A stretch of DNA of 64,000 nt from Gulosibacter chungangensis (GTDB lineage Bacteria; Actinomycetota; Actinomycetes; Actinomycetales; Microbacteriaceae): the NCBI RefSeq assembly GCF_008831155.1, contig NZ_WBKB01000007.1:62001-126000 (forward strand). The letters run 5' to 3'. Shown one piece after another: positions 53,821-63,686 of the stretch (positions are counted from its first letter, which is position 1; each line of letters begins with the position of its first letter). The notes beneath the pieces were generated by a model. That model did not search any database. It had not been told where the DNA came from and saw nothing but the letters and a program-made list of their open reading frames with translations. Made by a program: the position numbers and the translations under genes.

Positions 53821-54888
53821 GTGAATACGACTGTTGACCTGACACCGCGAATAGTCACGCTCGGCACCGCCGGCGGCCCTCGCTGGTGGGCATCGAAGAA
53901 CGGTGAACACCGTCACGGGATCGCTACCGCTGTCGTCGTCGGCGACGTGTTCTACCTCGTGGATGCAGGCCTGGGCGTCGGTCGCCAGTTGGAAAAAGCT
54001 GGCCTTTCCTTTAACCAAATGCGGGCGATGTTCATTACTCACTTGCACTCCGACCACACCGTAGACATCCCAAGCCTGCTGCTCATGGGGCTCTACGAGC
54101 GTGACGTCGCCGGGTTGGCACCGATCCGCGTACTCGGCCCCGGTGACCGTGGGGCACTACCTCCGGTCTCGCCGCGCGCAGAGATTGCACCACAACCCGT
54201 GTGCCCAGAAAACCCGACACCGGGAATCACCGGACTCATTGACTCGGTCGTTCAGGCCTTTGCCACAGACTTCAACGATCGCATTCTCGATGCTCTCCGC
54301 CCTTCCCCGCTTGACTGCTACCAGGCCACTGACATTGTGATTCCGGCAGATATCGGATACCACCCGAACGACAACCCCACGCCTGCGGGGATGGCACCCT
54401 TCGAGATCTACCGTGACGAGCTCGTGACGGTAACGGCAATCCTCGTCGAGCATCCGCCCGTTGCTCCGGCATTCGCATTCCGCTTCGACACCGCGGAGGG
54501 TTCCGTGACAATCTCCGGCGACACGACGGCCACCGATAATTTGGTCACACTCGCCAAGGACACCGATCTCCTCCTGCACGAGGCCATCGACTTTGACTGG
54601 GTGGCAGCTCGTTATGGTTCGAGTGACGCAGAAGCCGATCAGGCCTCCATCGATCATCACCGTCGGTCACACACCAGCCCAGAACAGGCCATCGAACTCG
54701 CTGAACGCGCTGGTGCCGCCCGTCTCGCGCTGCATCACCTGGTACCCGGCAGCAAGACCGAAGCCCAATGGCAAGAGTTCGCGCCCACGTTCTCCGGCGA
54801 ATTCTTGATCCCGAACGACCTTGATTCCATCTCGTTTGCGCGCAAGGAAGCCGCAATCGAAACCACTCCAATTAAAGTAGGTGCCTAG
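53821..54888 (+). CDS. MBL-fold metallo-hydrolase (RNase Z/arylsulfatase-like)
   Basis: The predicted product has 355 residues from GTG 53821, chosen for the AAGGGAG site; the frame extends to ATG 53755 without one. The metal motif FITHLHSDHTVD, an Asp in ISGDTTATDN and a late His in ALHHLVPG mark the RNase Z/AtsA branch of the superfamily. With no tRNA-specific exosite visible, a small-molecule ester or sulfate substrate is more likely. Its stop overlaps the transporter start by one base. Confidence 0.85.
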   Translation: MNTTVDLTPRIVTLGTAGGPRWWASKNGEHRHGIATAVVVGDVFYLVDAGLGVGRQLEKAGLSFNQMRAMFITHLHSDHTVDIPSLLLMGLYERDVAGLAPIRVLGPGDRGALPPVSPRAEIAPQPVCPENPTPGITGLIDSVVQAFATDFNDRILDALRPSPLDCYQATDIVIPADIGYHPNDNPTPAGMAPFEIYRDELVTVTAILVEHPPVAPAFAFRFDTAEGSVTISGDTTATDNLVTLAKDTDLLLHEAIDFDWVAARYGSSDAEADQASIDHHRRSHTSPEQAIELAERAGAARLALHHLVPGSKTEAQWQEFAPTFSGEFLIPNDLDSISFARKEAAIETTPIKVGA

Positions 54889-56222
54889 TGAAAACCACCG
54901 CTCCCGCCCCGATAGAAACTTCGGCTATCAGTACGTCACTCAACACGAGCATGATGCGGCGCATCCTCGCGTCGAGCTTCTTCGGCTCCATGATCGAGTT
55001 TTACGACTTCATCTTGTTCGCCACGGCGTCATCGATCGTGTTTAGCCAAGTGTTCTTTGTGGATCTAGACCCGGGCCTCGGGCTGTTCCTCTCCTTCACG
55101 ATTCTCGCGGTGGGATACGTCGCACGGCCCCTCGGCGGCGTCGTCTTTGGACACTTCGGTGACCGTCTCGGACGCAAAGGCGTCCTCGTCCTCTCAATGA
55201 TGCTCATGGGTGGCACGACCGTGGCAATCGGTTTGTTTCCTCCCACAGCAGTCATCGGCGTCGCCGCACCGATTCTTCTGACCCTCTTCCGTGTGGTCCA
55301 GGGACTCGCAGTTGGCGGCGAATGGGGTGGCGCCATGCTCATCGCCCTCGAGCACGCGCCAAAGGAACGTCGCGGTTTTGCGGCCAGCTTTGCCAACATG
55401 GGCGGCCCGGCCGGTGCTGTCATGGCTACCATCGTCATGTCCGTGTTCACGATGCTGCCAGACGAGCAGTTCATCGCTTGGGGCTGGCGTGTCCCCTTCC
55501 TCCTCAGCGCGGTACTTGTGCTCATTGGTCTCGTTGTCCGCTTGAAGGTCCAAGAATCGCCTCTCTTTGCCAAGCTTGAGGAGAAGGCCGAAGAGCGCAA
55601 GACGCCTATCGTCGAGGTGATTACCAAATACCCGAAGAACCTCATTCTTGGCATTATCGCGGGCATGAGTTCATACACCGTTCAGGGGCTCATGACAGTT
55701 TGGGCCATTGCCTATGTCATCAACAATGGTCTCGACGCCACCCACGTGCTGTGGGTGAAGGCTCTCGGCGCCGCATCCACGGTCGTTGTGGTGTGGTTCG
55801 CCTCGCGCCTTTCAGACCGCTACGGTCGTCGTCCAATCATGATGCTCGGCATGGCACTTGGTGCGGTCGCCGCATTCCCAATCATGTTCATGCTTGACCT
55901 CGGCTCGCTGTGGGCATTCGCACTCGCGCTAATCATCACGCAGGGCTTCGTCCAGGGAACAATCTTTGGCCCCTTCGGTGCGTTCTGCGCGGAGCTCTTC
56001 CCGACCCGAATCCGCTACACCGGTTCGTCGCTCGTCTACCAGGCGTCATCGACGCTTGGCGCCGGCTTCACTCCGATGATCGTGTCCGGTCTGGTTGCCC
56101 TCGTTGGCGGTTCACTATGGCTTGTGGCAGTGGTGTGGATCGCTGTATTCCTCATCGCTATTCTCGCCACTCGCTTCGTCAAGGAAGGCCGCGACGCCGA
56201 CCTCGAAAGTGAAATGCGCTAG
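54888..56222 (+). CDS. MFS transporter, metabolite:H+ symporter (MHS) family
   Basis: This 444-residue, twelve-helix protein starts with GTG. SSFFGSMIEFYDFILFATAS at the first helix, FGHFGDRLGRKGVL between helices 2 and 3 and VVQGLAVGGEWGGAMLIALEHAP are standard for ShiA/ProP-like symporters that carry organic acids or betaines. It is translationally coupled to the MBL hydrolase, so the substrate of the enzyme may be the transported compound. Confidence 0.92.
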   Translation: MKTTAPAPIETSAISTSLNTSMMRRILASSFFGSMIEFYDFILFATASSIVFSQVFFVDLDPGLGLFLSFTILAVGYVARPLGGVVFGHFGDRLGRKGVLVLSMMLMGGTTVAIGLFPPTAVIGVAAPILLTLFRVVQGLAVGGEWGGAMLIALEHAPKERRGFAASFANMGGPAGAVMATIVMSVFTMLPDEQFIAWGWRVPFLLSAVLVLIGLVVRLKVQESPLFAKLEEKAEERKTPIVEVITKYPKNLILGIIAGMSSYTVQGLMTVWAIAYVINNGLDATHVLWVKALGAASTVVVVWFASRLSDRYGRRPIMMLGMALGAVAAFPIMFMLDLGSLWAFALALIITQGFVQGTIFGPFGAFCAELFPTRIRYTGSSLVYQASSTLGAGFTPMIVSGLVALVGGSLWLVAVVWIAVFLIAILATRFVKEGRDADLESEMR

Positions 56223-56227
56223 AGCCA

Positions 56228-57169
56228 CTAGGGCGCGTCAGGTGCGCGGTTGGATGCATTGCTTGCATCCAACCGTGCACCTTCTGCTTTGCACAGACCA
56301 ATGAGTTCGGCCAGGCGTCGGCTCCGCCGCTCCTGGACGTATGCGATGCACACGTCGCTCGATTCGAAATCGATGAGCGGAATCGTCACGATTGGCAAGC
56401 CGTCATAAGAAATATCAACGGGCGGTCGCTGCACCAGGACACTCCAGCCAAGTCCTCGGGCAACCATACCTCGCACCGCCTCAAAGCTCGTAGACCGCCA
56501 CCGGACATTCGGCCCCAGTCCAGCAGCGCGAAGCTTCGGAAGCTGAGCGTCGCGGACAGAAGGTACATCCAACAACACGAATTCATCGTCACCGAATTCA
56601 GACACGTGAACCGCATCCCGATCAGCCAGACGATGGGAAGGCGAAACCAGTGCGTAGCCTTGGCCCTTCCGGATCACCTCATGCAAAACCCCGTCCACAA
56701 GATGGCCGGTATGGGTAATGACGGCGTCGTATCGGCCGTCAAGCATCCGACGCTGCAACTCGTGACCGTCTCCCTCATCAATCCGAACTGAAACTTCGGG
56801 ATTCGGAATGATGAATTTCTCTGCAATGAAGGGCACCCAGAATGGCGCCACCGCCGTGTAACAACCGATATCGAGTGGCCCCACGAGGTGCCCGGCGCGG
56901 TCCACCATCTCTTGTTGAACATCCGCAGCACGCGCAACAAGCGCGCGCGAATCATTCAGAAATCTCCGACCAGAAGACGTGAGTTGAATGCCGTGCGAAC
57001 GAGTTCGCACCATCAATTGCTGGCCGACAGCCCGTTCCAGTTCACTGAGCGACTGCGACATTGCCGCCTGCGAAATATGCGCAGCCTCCGCGGCGGCCGT
57101 GACGGTCCCAACATCGGCAGCGGTAATGAAGTGCTGCAGCTGGCGAAGTGTGAAGCGAAACGGTTCCAC
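56228..57169 (-). CDS. LysR family transcriptional regulator
   Basis: This 313-residue protein has an N-terminal winged helix (FRFTLRQLQHFITAADVGTVTAAAEAAHISQAAMSQSLSELERAVGQQLMVRTRS) and a periplasmic-binding-like sensor. It is convergent with the MHS transporter, whose likely terminator lies inside the 3' end of this gene. It may regulate the MBL-MHS pair or the TauE gene, but its own promoter is shared with rsfS on the same strand, 33 bases away. Confidence 0.92.
   Translation of the reverse strand: MEPFRFTLRQLQHFITAADVGTVTAAAEAAHISQAAMSQSLSELERAVGQQLMVRTRSHGIQLTSSGRRFLNDSRALVARAADVQQEMVDRAGHLVGPLDIGCYTAVAPFWVPFIAEKFIIPNPEVSVRIDEGDGHELQRRMLDGRYDAVITHTGHLVDGVLHEVIRKGQGYALVSPSHRLADRDAVHVSEFGDDEFVLLDVPSVRDAQLPKLRAAGLGPNVRWRSTSFEAVRGMVARGLGWSVLVQRPPVDISYDGLPIVTIPLIDFESSDVCIAYVQERRSRRLAELIGLCKAEGARLDASNASNRAPDAP
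56241..56290 (+). terminator. Terminator of the MBL-MHS operon, inside the lysR coding end
   Basis: Arms at 56241-56258 and 56264-56281 form an 18-bp stem with one mismatch and a 5-base loop, followed by TTCTGCTTT. The stem starts 18 bases after the MHS stop and is fully contained in the lysR C-terminal codons on the other strand. Confidence 0.8.
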
Positions 57170-57202
57170 AGTCCTACCGATCCCGAAGCGCCGCGTGAGC
57201 TG

Positions 57203-57586
57203 TTACTCCCCCGCAGCGTCCTCCTCGGGCAAAGCTAACTCAACCACCGGAGCATCCGCCCAGATTCGCTCGAGACCGTAGTACACGCGATCTTCCTCGT
57301 GGAAGACGTGGACAACGAGGTCACCAAAGTCAACCAGCACCCAGCGGCCGTTGTCGGTGCCCTCGCGGCGCTTTGCTTTGATACCGAAGTCTTCGCGCAG
57401 GCGATCTTCAATTTCCTCGGCGATCGAGAGCACCATGCGCTCATTCCGGCCTGAAGCAAGCAGGAAGACGTCAGCGAAGGGCAGATTCGCACTCACATCC
57501 AGTGCCACCAGGTCGAATGCAGATCGTTCGTCGGCTGCTCTGGCGGCGACTTGGGTGAGTTCGAGGGCGTGCTCGCTTGCCGTCAT
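57203..57586 (-). CDS. rsfS: Ribosome silencing factor RsfS
   Basis: In this 127-residue protein DVSANLPFADVFLLASGRNERMVLSIAEEIEDRL and REGTDNGRWVLVDFGDLVVHVFHEEDRVYYGLERIW form the complete RsfS/DUF143 domain. It binds uL14 and blocks subunit joining in starvation. It is downstream of nadD with a 45-base gap, the usual order. Confidence 0.95.
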   Translation of the reverse strand: MTASEHALELTQVAARAADERSAFDLVALDVSANLPFADVFLLASGRNERMVLSIAEEIEDRLREDFGIKAKRREGTDNGRWVLVDFGDLVVHVFHEEDRVYYGLERIWADAPVVELALPEEDAAGE

Positions 57587-57631
57587 AAAGAAGGTTCTCC
57601 TACTGAGGTAAAAGGTGGATGCCGCGAAGGC

Positions 57632-58264
57632 TTATTCGTGAGTTTCAGGTTGGCGATATAGCTGGTTTTTCGCGATGTACTGTTGCACACCGTCCGGAGT
57701 CAGGTACCAGACCTGATACCCCTTACGGACCCGAGCTCGACAGTCGGTCGAAGAGATCGCCAGGGCCGGGATTTCGAGTGTGGAAACATGCTCTTCCGGC
57801 AACCCATCGAGATTAATCTCGTGCCCCGGTCGCGAAACCGCGACGAATCGCGCGTATTGGAACATCTCTCGAGAGTCTTTCCACTCGAGGATCTGCGTGA
57901 TCGCGTCGGCACCGGTAATGAAGAACAGGTCCGCGTTTGGCGCCAGGGTGTTGATATCGCGAAGCGTGTCGATCGTGTATGTGGGACCACCGCGGTCGAT
58001 ATCCACACGGCTCGTCTTAAAGCGCGGGTTGGAGGCGGTGGCAATCACCGTCATCAAGTAACGATGCTCAGCGTCGCTCACGCCGGATTTCATGTACGGC
58101 GTTCCCGTTGGGACAAAGTACACCTCGTCCAGGTCGAAGTGCTGTGCTACTTCGCTTGCTGCGACGAGGTGACCGTTGTGGATGGGATCAAAGGTACCGC
58201 CCATGATCCCAATCCGACGCCGGCGGCGGACTGCTACGTCCGCGTTCGTTTGAGTTGGCGTCAC
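57632..58264 (-). CDS. nadD: Nicotinate-nucleotide adenylyltransferase
   Basis: This 210-residue enzyme has the nucleotidyltransferase motif [12 protein letters not shown] and the C-terminal [13 protein letters not shown], which matches the ISSTxIR ATP-binding motif. It adenylates nicotinate mononucleotide in NAD synthesis. It lies between a small membrane protein and rsfS, in the conserved obgE-nadD-rsfS order, but without proA and proB. Confidence 0.95.
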   Translation of the reverse strand: MTPTQTNADVAVRRRRRIGIMGGTFDPIHNGHLVAASEVAQHFDLDEVYFVPTGTPYMKSGVSDAEHRYLMTVIATASNPRFKTSRVDIDRGGPTYTIDTLRDINTLAPNADLFFITGADAITQILEWKDSREMFQYARFVAVSRPGHEINLDGLPEEHVSTLEIPALAISSTDCRARVRKGYQVWYLTPDGVQQYIAKNQLYRQPETHE

Positions 58265-58288
58265 GAGGCGCTAAACCGAGGCGGCACC

Positions 58289-58534
58289 CTAGTGGGTGTC
58301 GTCGTGTCCCGATTCGATGATGGGCTGGCCCGGGTGACCAACCGGGTCATGCTTGTAAAGACGTGCGGGCGACTCGTGGCGAGCCGCCATATTACGGAAC
58401 GAGAACGTCACGAGCGCGATCGCCATAAGCAGCACGAACATCATGATGCCAAACACAATGGGTGGGAAGACCATGGGCCCGGGGGTAATGATCATTTCCT
58501 CGGCAGCCTGAATTACGGTCGGAAGCTCAAACAT
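58289..58534 (-). CDS. Small single-helix membrane protein
   Basis: The predicted product has 81 residues from the ATG at 58534; a longer frame runs into obgE. One membrane helix (about residues 20-42, PMVFPPIVFGIMMFVLLMAIALVTF) is followed by a short basic and histidine-containing tail (KHDPVGHPGQPIIESGHDDTH). Similar small proteins lie between obgE and nadD in related actinobacteria. Function unknown. It follows obgE by 10 bases. Confidence 0.85.
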   Translation of the reverse strand: MFELPTVIQAAEEMIITPGPMVFPPIVFGIMMFVLLMAIALVTFSFRNMAARHESPARLYKHDPVGHPGQPIIESGHDDTH

Positions 58535-58544
58535 AGTCACTATC

Positions 58545-60062
58545 CTAGCTGTTCTTTTCGTCGGCGGTTTCCGTCCAAAGGCCCGCTTCTCGCTCGGCTT
58601 CAAGCTGCGCACGGGCCGCTGCCTTCGCATCCATCCACTCGTGGTAAGCAGCCTTGCGTTCCTTACGCGTGGCTCGGGAACTCTCCTCGAGACGCGGGTC
58701 GGTACCGTGTGCCGTCATGACCTCGGCAGCCGAAGACAGCGTCGGCTCCCAATCAAAGATCTGGCCTTCGCCGGCACCAACAACCACAGTTGAGCCAGCC
58801 TGCGCACCGGCCTTGACCAGGGCATCCTCAATACCGAGCTTCGCGAGCCGGTCGGCAAGATAACCAACGGCTTCATCGTTGGTGAAATCACACTGTTTGA
58901 CCCACAACTCGGGTTTGCGCCCAATGATCCGGTAGATGTTGCCCCAGGTACCACCCTCGACGCGAATCGTGAAGGCTTCCTGGCGCTTCGGCTTCGGGCG
59001 GATGACGATCCGGGGGCGGCTTTCCAGTTCGGATGCACGTTCCTCGCGCGCCTTTTCGACGATCTCGCCCAGGGCAAAGCCGAGCTCACGCAAACCCTCG
59101 TGGGCCACTGCCGAGACGAAAAATACTCGGAAGCCGCGTTCCTCGAGCTCCTGCTTCACAAATTCCGCCAGCTCGCGCCCGTCGGGAATATCGACCTTGT
59201 TCAGCACCACGAGCGAGGGACGCTCGGTCAGCGGCACCTGCCCCTCGGGCACCTCATAGGAGTTCAACTCGTTCAGAATGACGTCGAGATCGCTCAGCGG
59301 GTCACGTCCCGGTTCCAGCGTGGCGGTATCCAGCACGTGCACGAGCACCGAACAGCGCTCCACGTGACGCAGAAACTCCAAGCCCAGGCCTCGGCCCTCT
59401 GCCGCACCTTCAATGAGCCCCGGCACGTCTGCAATCGTGAACCGGGTATTCCCGGAATCCACGACACCGAGGTTCGGGTGCAGGGTGGTAAAGGGGTAGT
59501 CGGCAATCTTCGGACGGGCAGCGCTCATCGCGGCAATCAGCGAAGACTTGCCGGCGGAGGGATACCCGACGAGCGCAACATCTGCCACGGTCTTGAGTTC
59601 GAGATGGACCTCAATCTCGTCGCCCGGCGTACCGAGCAGCGCGAAGCCCGGCGCCTTACGGCGGCTATTCGCGAGCGCGTTGTTGCCGAGCCCGCCCTGG
59701 CCACCTTCGGCGGCGAGGTAGCTCATTCCCGGTTCGCTAAGGTCAGCGAGCACCTCGCCATCCGCATCCCGAACGACGGTGCCAACCGGGACCGGGAGTT
59801 CGAGATCTTCCGCCTTCGCACCGTGGCGGTAGTCACCCATGCCGAATTCACCGGAGTTGCTGCGGCGGTGCGGCGAGTGGTGGTAACTCAGCAGTGTGGT
59901 GACATCGGGGTCTGCGACGATCGTGATGTCGCCGCCATCGCCACCGTTGCCCCCGTCAGGCCCAGCCAGCGGCTTGAATTTCTCGCGGCGAATCGACATG
60001 CAGCCGTTGCCGCCGTCTCCGGCCCGCAAATACAGCTTTACCTCGTCTACGAACGTGGTCAT
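58545..60062 (-). CDS. obgE: Obg family GTPase
   Basis: This 505-residue GTPase has the Gly-rich Obg fold (residues 1-158), the G domain with [33 protein letters not shown] and NKVD, and an OCT domain followed by an acidic/basic tail. It acts in large ribosomal subunit maturation and stringent control. It lies 112 bases after rpmA with a perfect 32-base palindrome between them. Confidence 0.97.
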   Translation of the reverse strand: MTTFVDEVKLYLRAGDGGNGCMSIRREKFKPLAGPDGGNGGDGGDITIVADPDVTTLLSYHHSPHRRSNSGEFGMGDYRHGAKAEDLELPVPVGTVVRDADGEVLADLSEPGMSYLAAEGGQGGLGNNALANSRRKAPGFALLGTPGDEIEVHLELKTVADVALVGYPSAGKSSLIAAMSAARPKIADYPFTTLHPNLGVVDSGNTRFTIADVPGLIEGAAEGRGLGLEFLRHVERCSVLVHVLDTATLEPGRDPLSDLDVILNELNSYEVPEGQVPLTERPSLVVLNKVDIPDGRELAEFVKQELEERGFRVFFVSAVAHEGLRELGFALGEIVEKAREERASELESRPRIVIRPKPKRQEAFTIRVEGGTWGNIYRIIGRKPELWVKQCDFTNDEAVGYLADRLAKLGIEDALVKAGAQAGSTVVVGAGEGQIFDWEPTLSSAAEVMTAHGTDPRLEESSRATRKERKAAYHEWMDAKAAARAQLEAEREAGLWTETADEKNS

Positions 60063-60089
60063 CGATTCTCCATTTGTTTCGTGATGCGC

Positions 60090-60121
60090 GAAGAGGGGCG
60101 GAGAATTCTCCGCCCCTCTTC
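60090..60121. other. Perfect 32-base palindrome between rpmA and obgE
   Basis: Each 16-base arm (GAAGAGGGGCGGAGAA type) is an exact inverted copy of the other with no spacer, in the gap between rpmA and obgE. No T run follows on either strand. It may be an attenuator, RNase processing site or weak terminator for the rplU-rpmA message. Confidence 0.6.
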
Positions 60122-60174
60122 AGAAGTTATGTGAGCCGCCTTATCAGCAGCTCAGAGTCGTCTCGACCCGGTAA

Positions 60175-60429
60175 TTACTCACCGGTAACGATGTTGACGA
60201 CCTTACGGCGACCCTTGTTGCCGAACTCGACCGTACCACCGGCGAGGGCGAAGAGGGTGTCGTCGCCACCGCGACCGACGTTGGCGCCCGGGTGGAGCTT
60301 GGTGCCACGCTGACGGACGAGGATCTCGCCGGCGTTGACTTCCTGACCTGCGAAGCGCTTCACGCCGAGGCGCTGCGCGTTCGAGTCACGACCGTTCTTG
60401 GTTGAGCTTGCGCCCTTCTTACTTGCCAT
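60175..60429 (-). CDS. rpmA: 50S ribosomal protein L27
   Basis: At 84 residues this begins [26 protein letters not shown], the uncleaved L27 N-terminus that reaches the peptidyl transferase centre. [26 protein letters not shown] is the conserved core. It follows rplU by 18 bases and is co-transcribed. Confidence 0.97.
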   Translation of the reverse strand: MASKKGASSTKNGRDSNAQRLGVKRFAGQEVNAGEILVRQRGTKLHPGANVGRGGDDTLFALAGGTVEFGNKGRRKVVNIVTGE

Positions 60430-60447
60430 CCTGAATCGCTCCTCGGA

Positions 60448-60756
60448 CTACTTGATGTCAGTGATCTTGACGGTGGTGAGCTCCTGGCGGTGACCCTGGC
60501 GCTTCTTGTACCCCGTCTTGTTCTTGTACTTCTGGATGCGGATCTTGGGACCGCGCAGGTCTTCAACGACCTCGGCCGTCACGGTTACCTTCGCGAGCTT
60601 GTCTGCGTCGCTGGTGATCTTGTCACCATCAACGAGCAGCACGGCGGGAAGGTTCACGTTGCCCTTGTCGTCTGCGACGACACGGTTCATCGTGACTACC
60701 GAGCCGACTTCGACCTTTTCTTGACGGCCACCGGCGCGCACAACTGCGAATACCAC
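60448..60756 (-). CDS. rplU: 50S ribosomal protein L21
   Basis: The predicted product has 102 residues from a GTG at 60756 chosen because L21 proteins start (M)[14 protein letters not shown] and an AAAGGTAG site precedes it; the upstream extension is leader. The C-terminus has the RNA-binding [17 protein letters not shown]21 binds 23S rRNA. Its own promoter lies between it and rne. Confidence 0.95.
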   Translation of the reverse strand: MVFAVVRAGGRQEKVEVGSVVTMNRVVADDKGNVNLPAVLLVDGDKITSDADKLAKVTVTAEVVEDLRGPKIRIQKYKNKTGYKKRQGHRQELTTVKITDIK

Positions 60757-60895
60757 TTCAGCTACCTTTTTCTCTGTGCTTGGGACTTGCGCCCCGTGCG
60801 GATTGATCCGGCCTTGCACCGGAGAGAACATACACACGTCCAATCTCAACAGGCGTCAGATGGCGCATGCGATGAGCAACGTGCAACAGCGACTT

Positions 60896-60925
60896 ATCTT
60901 ACGGGAGAAATTACAGCGACGTCAA
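60896..60925 (-). promoter_or_regulatory. Predicted rplU-rpmA promoter
   Basis: On the minus strand TTGACG (60920-60925) and TAAGAT (60896-60901) are 18 bases apart, just after the rne stop. The predicted leader is about 130 bases long and contains a short GTGC/GCAC hairpin, which leaves room for ribosomal-protein feedback. Confidence 0.7.
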
Positions 60926-60941
60926 GCGCCGCCACACCCGA

Positions 60942-63686
60942 TTAGGATTCCTCGCCCGACCCGGTCGAAATCGGCCCGGTCGTAATCCGACGACGTGCCC
61001 CTCGCTTCCGGCGCGAACCGGATGCGGTGGATGCGTTATCGGACTGGGTCTTTTCTGCCGCCGCCTGGGGAGCCACGGGCTCGGCCTGCTTCGGCTCGAC
61101 TTGTTTCGGCTCGACGGCAGGCTTCACAGGTGTAGCTGCATCGGCCACCGCCGAATCAGCATCCTCGCGTCCCGCGAGCGAGTCGAGTGCGGCATCCAAG
61201 AAACTCAGCGCAGCCTCAACTTGTTTCGGATCTTTGGACTCTTCCGGCTCATGCTCCACCGGCGTGGGCAGATCGATCGTAATCGACGCCTCGGAGCCGC
61301 GGTCCTCCGCATCCGATGCCGTGCGCGGTGCCGTAGCCTCCGTGCGCACGCGGCGGTTGCGACGTGAACAACGCGAGGAGCCCTTTCCAGAGTCGCGCTC
61401 AGAGTCATCTCGCGCGGTACCCTGTCGACCCTGCTGCTGATCGGACTTCCCCGACTTGTCAGCTTCAGCCACCTGCTTTGAAGACTCTGCCCCCGCACTG
61501 CCGTCCGCAGCGTGGCCTTCGATCTGTTTCACCACTTTGAGCATCTCGGTGCTCGATGAGCCAGCAGACTTCGCCGCAACCTCCTCGCGAGCGGAATCCT
61601 GCGTGTGAGCGTGTGCCTCGCCATTACCAGCAATGGTCGAAGCAGCAATCTTCGTGAGGGCGTTACGCGCATCCTCAGTAATCTCATGTGTCGCGCCGTT
61701 GCTGTGGTGCTCATGTGACTGCTGCGGTTTGTTGTCTTGCTGCTCGTTTTGCTGCGGCTGACCCTTGCCACGGTTGCGCGAACCACGGCTCTTGCGATTG
61801 CTGCCCGAAGACTGGCTACCGTGGTTGTGGCTCACCGGCTCGCCGTGGATGACCACACCCCGGCCGTCACAGTGGGTGCAGGCCTCGGAGAAGGTCTCCA
61901 GCAGCCCCAGGCCAATCTTCTTTCGCGTCATCTGTACGAGCCCGAGACTTGTGAGCTCAGCAACCTGATGCTTGGTGCGGTCGCGTGAGAGCCCCTCGAC
62001 GAGGCGTCGCTGTACGAGGTCGCGGTTCGACTCGAGCACCATGTCGATGAAGTCGATCACAATGATGCCGCCGATATCCCGCAGTCGCAGCTGGCGAACG
62101 ATCTCATCCGCTGCCTCGAGGTTGTTCTTGGTGACGGTCTCTTCAAGGTTGCCGCCGGTACCCACGAACTTGCCGGTGTTGACGTCAACCACGGTCATTG
62201 CCTCGGTCCGGTCGATCACCAGCGAGCCGCCCGAAGGCAGCCAGACCTTGCGAGCAAGCGCTTTATCAATCATGTCGTTGACGCGGTACTCGCTGAAGAT
62301 ATCGTCGCCGTTGAATCGCTCAACGCGATCGAGCAGATCAGGCGCCACCTGGCCGAGGTAAGACTTGATTGTGTCGAGTTCGGACTGCCCCTGAACGATC
62401 AACTTGTCGAAGTCCTCGTTGAACACGTCGCGAACGATCTTCACGAGCATGTCCGACTCGGAGTGCAGGGTCTGCGGCGCCTTCGCGGAGTTCTTCGACT
62501 TCCGCTGGATGTCTTCCCACTGCTTGGTAAGACGCTCGACATCTCGCTGCAGCTGTTCCTGGGTCGCACCTTCGGCAGCGGTGCGCACGATGACGCCTAC
62601 CCCCTCCGGAAGCACCTCTTTTAGGATCTTCTTGAGACGAGCGCGTTCGGTGTCCGGCAACTTGCGGCTGATGCCGTTCATGGTGTTGCCGGGTACGTAC
62701 ACGAGGTAGCGACCGGGCAGCGAAACTTGGCTGGTAAGGCGGGCGCCCTTGTGGCCCACCGGATCCTTCGTGACCTGCACGAGTACCTTGTCGCCGGACT
62801 TCAGCGCGTTTTCGATCTTCCGCGGCTGGTTGGCACCCATCTCAGCTGCGGCCCAATCCACTTCGCCCGAGTAGAGCACAGCATTACGAGCGCCACCGAT
62901 GTCGATGAAGGCAGCTTCCATGCTGGGCAGCACATTCTGCACCCGGCCCACGTAGACATTGCCGATCAGCGAAACGTCTTCGTTTCGCGCGACATAGTGT
63001 TCAACGAGGATATTGTCCTCAAGCACACCGATCTGCACGCGGTTGTTCTTGGCGCGCACGAGCATCTTGCGGTCCACCGCTTCGCGGCGTGCTTGGAATT
63101 CGGTCTCGGTCACCGTCACTCGGCGGCGACCCGAATCGCGGCCTTCGCGGCGACGAGCACGTTTAGCGGCAAGTCGGGTCGATCCCTGAACCTTCTGCGG
63201 CTCAGTAATCGGTTCCTTTTCTTCGGCCTCCTCGACAGCCTTGTCCTCGTGGCTATCGTCGTGGCGTCCGCTATCGCGCTGACCACCCTCACGACGGTCT
63301 TGACCGCGGCTACCCCGGCGGGAACGACCTCTGCCCCGTGCGGGACGGCGACCACCAAGATCCTGCTCATCGTCAGTCGAGTCTTCCGTGGCTTCCTCGC
63401 GCTGACGGCGGCTCGGTGCCGGGCGCTCGGAGATCGGCGGCAAATCCGGCGCCAGGAAGAAGAGGGTCCGATTGGTGATGACTTCGGGGATGCGCGGATC
63501 GCGCTTGGGCTGCTCTTCCGCAGCTTCTGGGTTCTGGTCTTCAGCAGCCTGAGTCTCGGGCACTTCAGCCTGCGTCTCGGGCGCGTCCGCCTGCGCGCCT
63601 TCGCTCTGCGTGTCCTGCTCGCTCGCAGTTTCTAGCTCAGTTGATTCTGTTTCAGGGTTGTTCGGTTGCTCGTTTTCCACGGTCAC
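60942..63686 (-). CDS. rne: Ribonuclease E/G family endoribonuclease
   Basis: The 914-residue protein has a long acidic and Arg-rich N-terminal tail (1-200), then the S1 domain interrupting RNase H (YVGRVQNVLPSMEAAFIDIG). The catalytic VVDVNTGKFVG and DFIDM aspartates, the zinc-link CTHCDGRG, and a disordered C-terminal region of about 300 residues follow. The N-terminal extension and zinc-link fit the actinobacterial RNase E. It starts RNA decay and rRNA processing. It is the first gene of the minus-strand block ending with rsfS. Confidence 0.95.
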   Translation of the reverse strand: MTVENEQPNNPETESTELETASEQDTQSEGAQADAPETQAEVPETQAAEDQNPEAAEEQPKRDPRIPEVITNRTLFFLAPDLPPISERPAPSRRQREEATEDSTDDEQDLGGRRPARGRGRSRRGSRGQDRREGGQRDSGRHDDSHEDKAVEEAEEKEPITEPQKVQGSTRLAAKRARRREGRDSGRRRVTVTETEFQARREAVDRKMLVRAKNNRVQIGVLEDNILVEHYVARNEDVSLIGNVYVGRVQNVLPSMEAAFIDIGGARNAVLYSGEVDWAAAEMGANQPRKIENALKSGDKVLVQVTKDPVGHKGARLTSQVSLPGRYLVYVPGNTMNGISRKLPDTERARLKKILKEVLPEGVGVIVRTAAEGATQEQLQRDVERLTKQWEDIQRKSKNSAKAPQTLHSESDMLVKIVRDVFNEDFDKLIVQGQSELDTIKSYLGQVAPDLLDRVERFNGDDIFSEYRVNDMIDKALARKVWLPSGGSLVIDRTEAMTVVDVNTGKFVGTGGNLEETVTKNNLEAADEIVRQLRLRDIGGIIVIDFIDMVLESNRDLVQRRLVEGLSRDRTKHQVAELTSLGLVQMTRKKIGLGLLETFSEACTHCDGRGVVIHGEPVSHNHGSQSSGSNRKSRGSRNRGKGQPQQNEQQDNKPQQSHEHHSNGATHEITEDARNALTKIAASTIAGNGEAHAHTQDSAREEVAAKSAGSSSTEMLKVVKQIEGHAADGSAGAESSKQVAEADKSGKSDQQQGRQGTARDDSERDSGKGSSRCSRRNRRVRTEATAPRTASDAEDRGSEASITIDLPTPVEHEPEESKDPKQVEAALSFLDAALDSLAGREDADSAVADAATPVKPAVEPKQVEPKQAEPVAPQAAAEKTQSDNASTASGSRRKRGARRRITTGPISTGSGEES

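Noticed and set aside
52648-57202. tRNA-Ala as integration site of an island holding the TauE, MBL, MHS and LysR genes
   Set aside because: No integrase, no repeat of the tRNA 3' end was seen, and the genes look native in base use.
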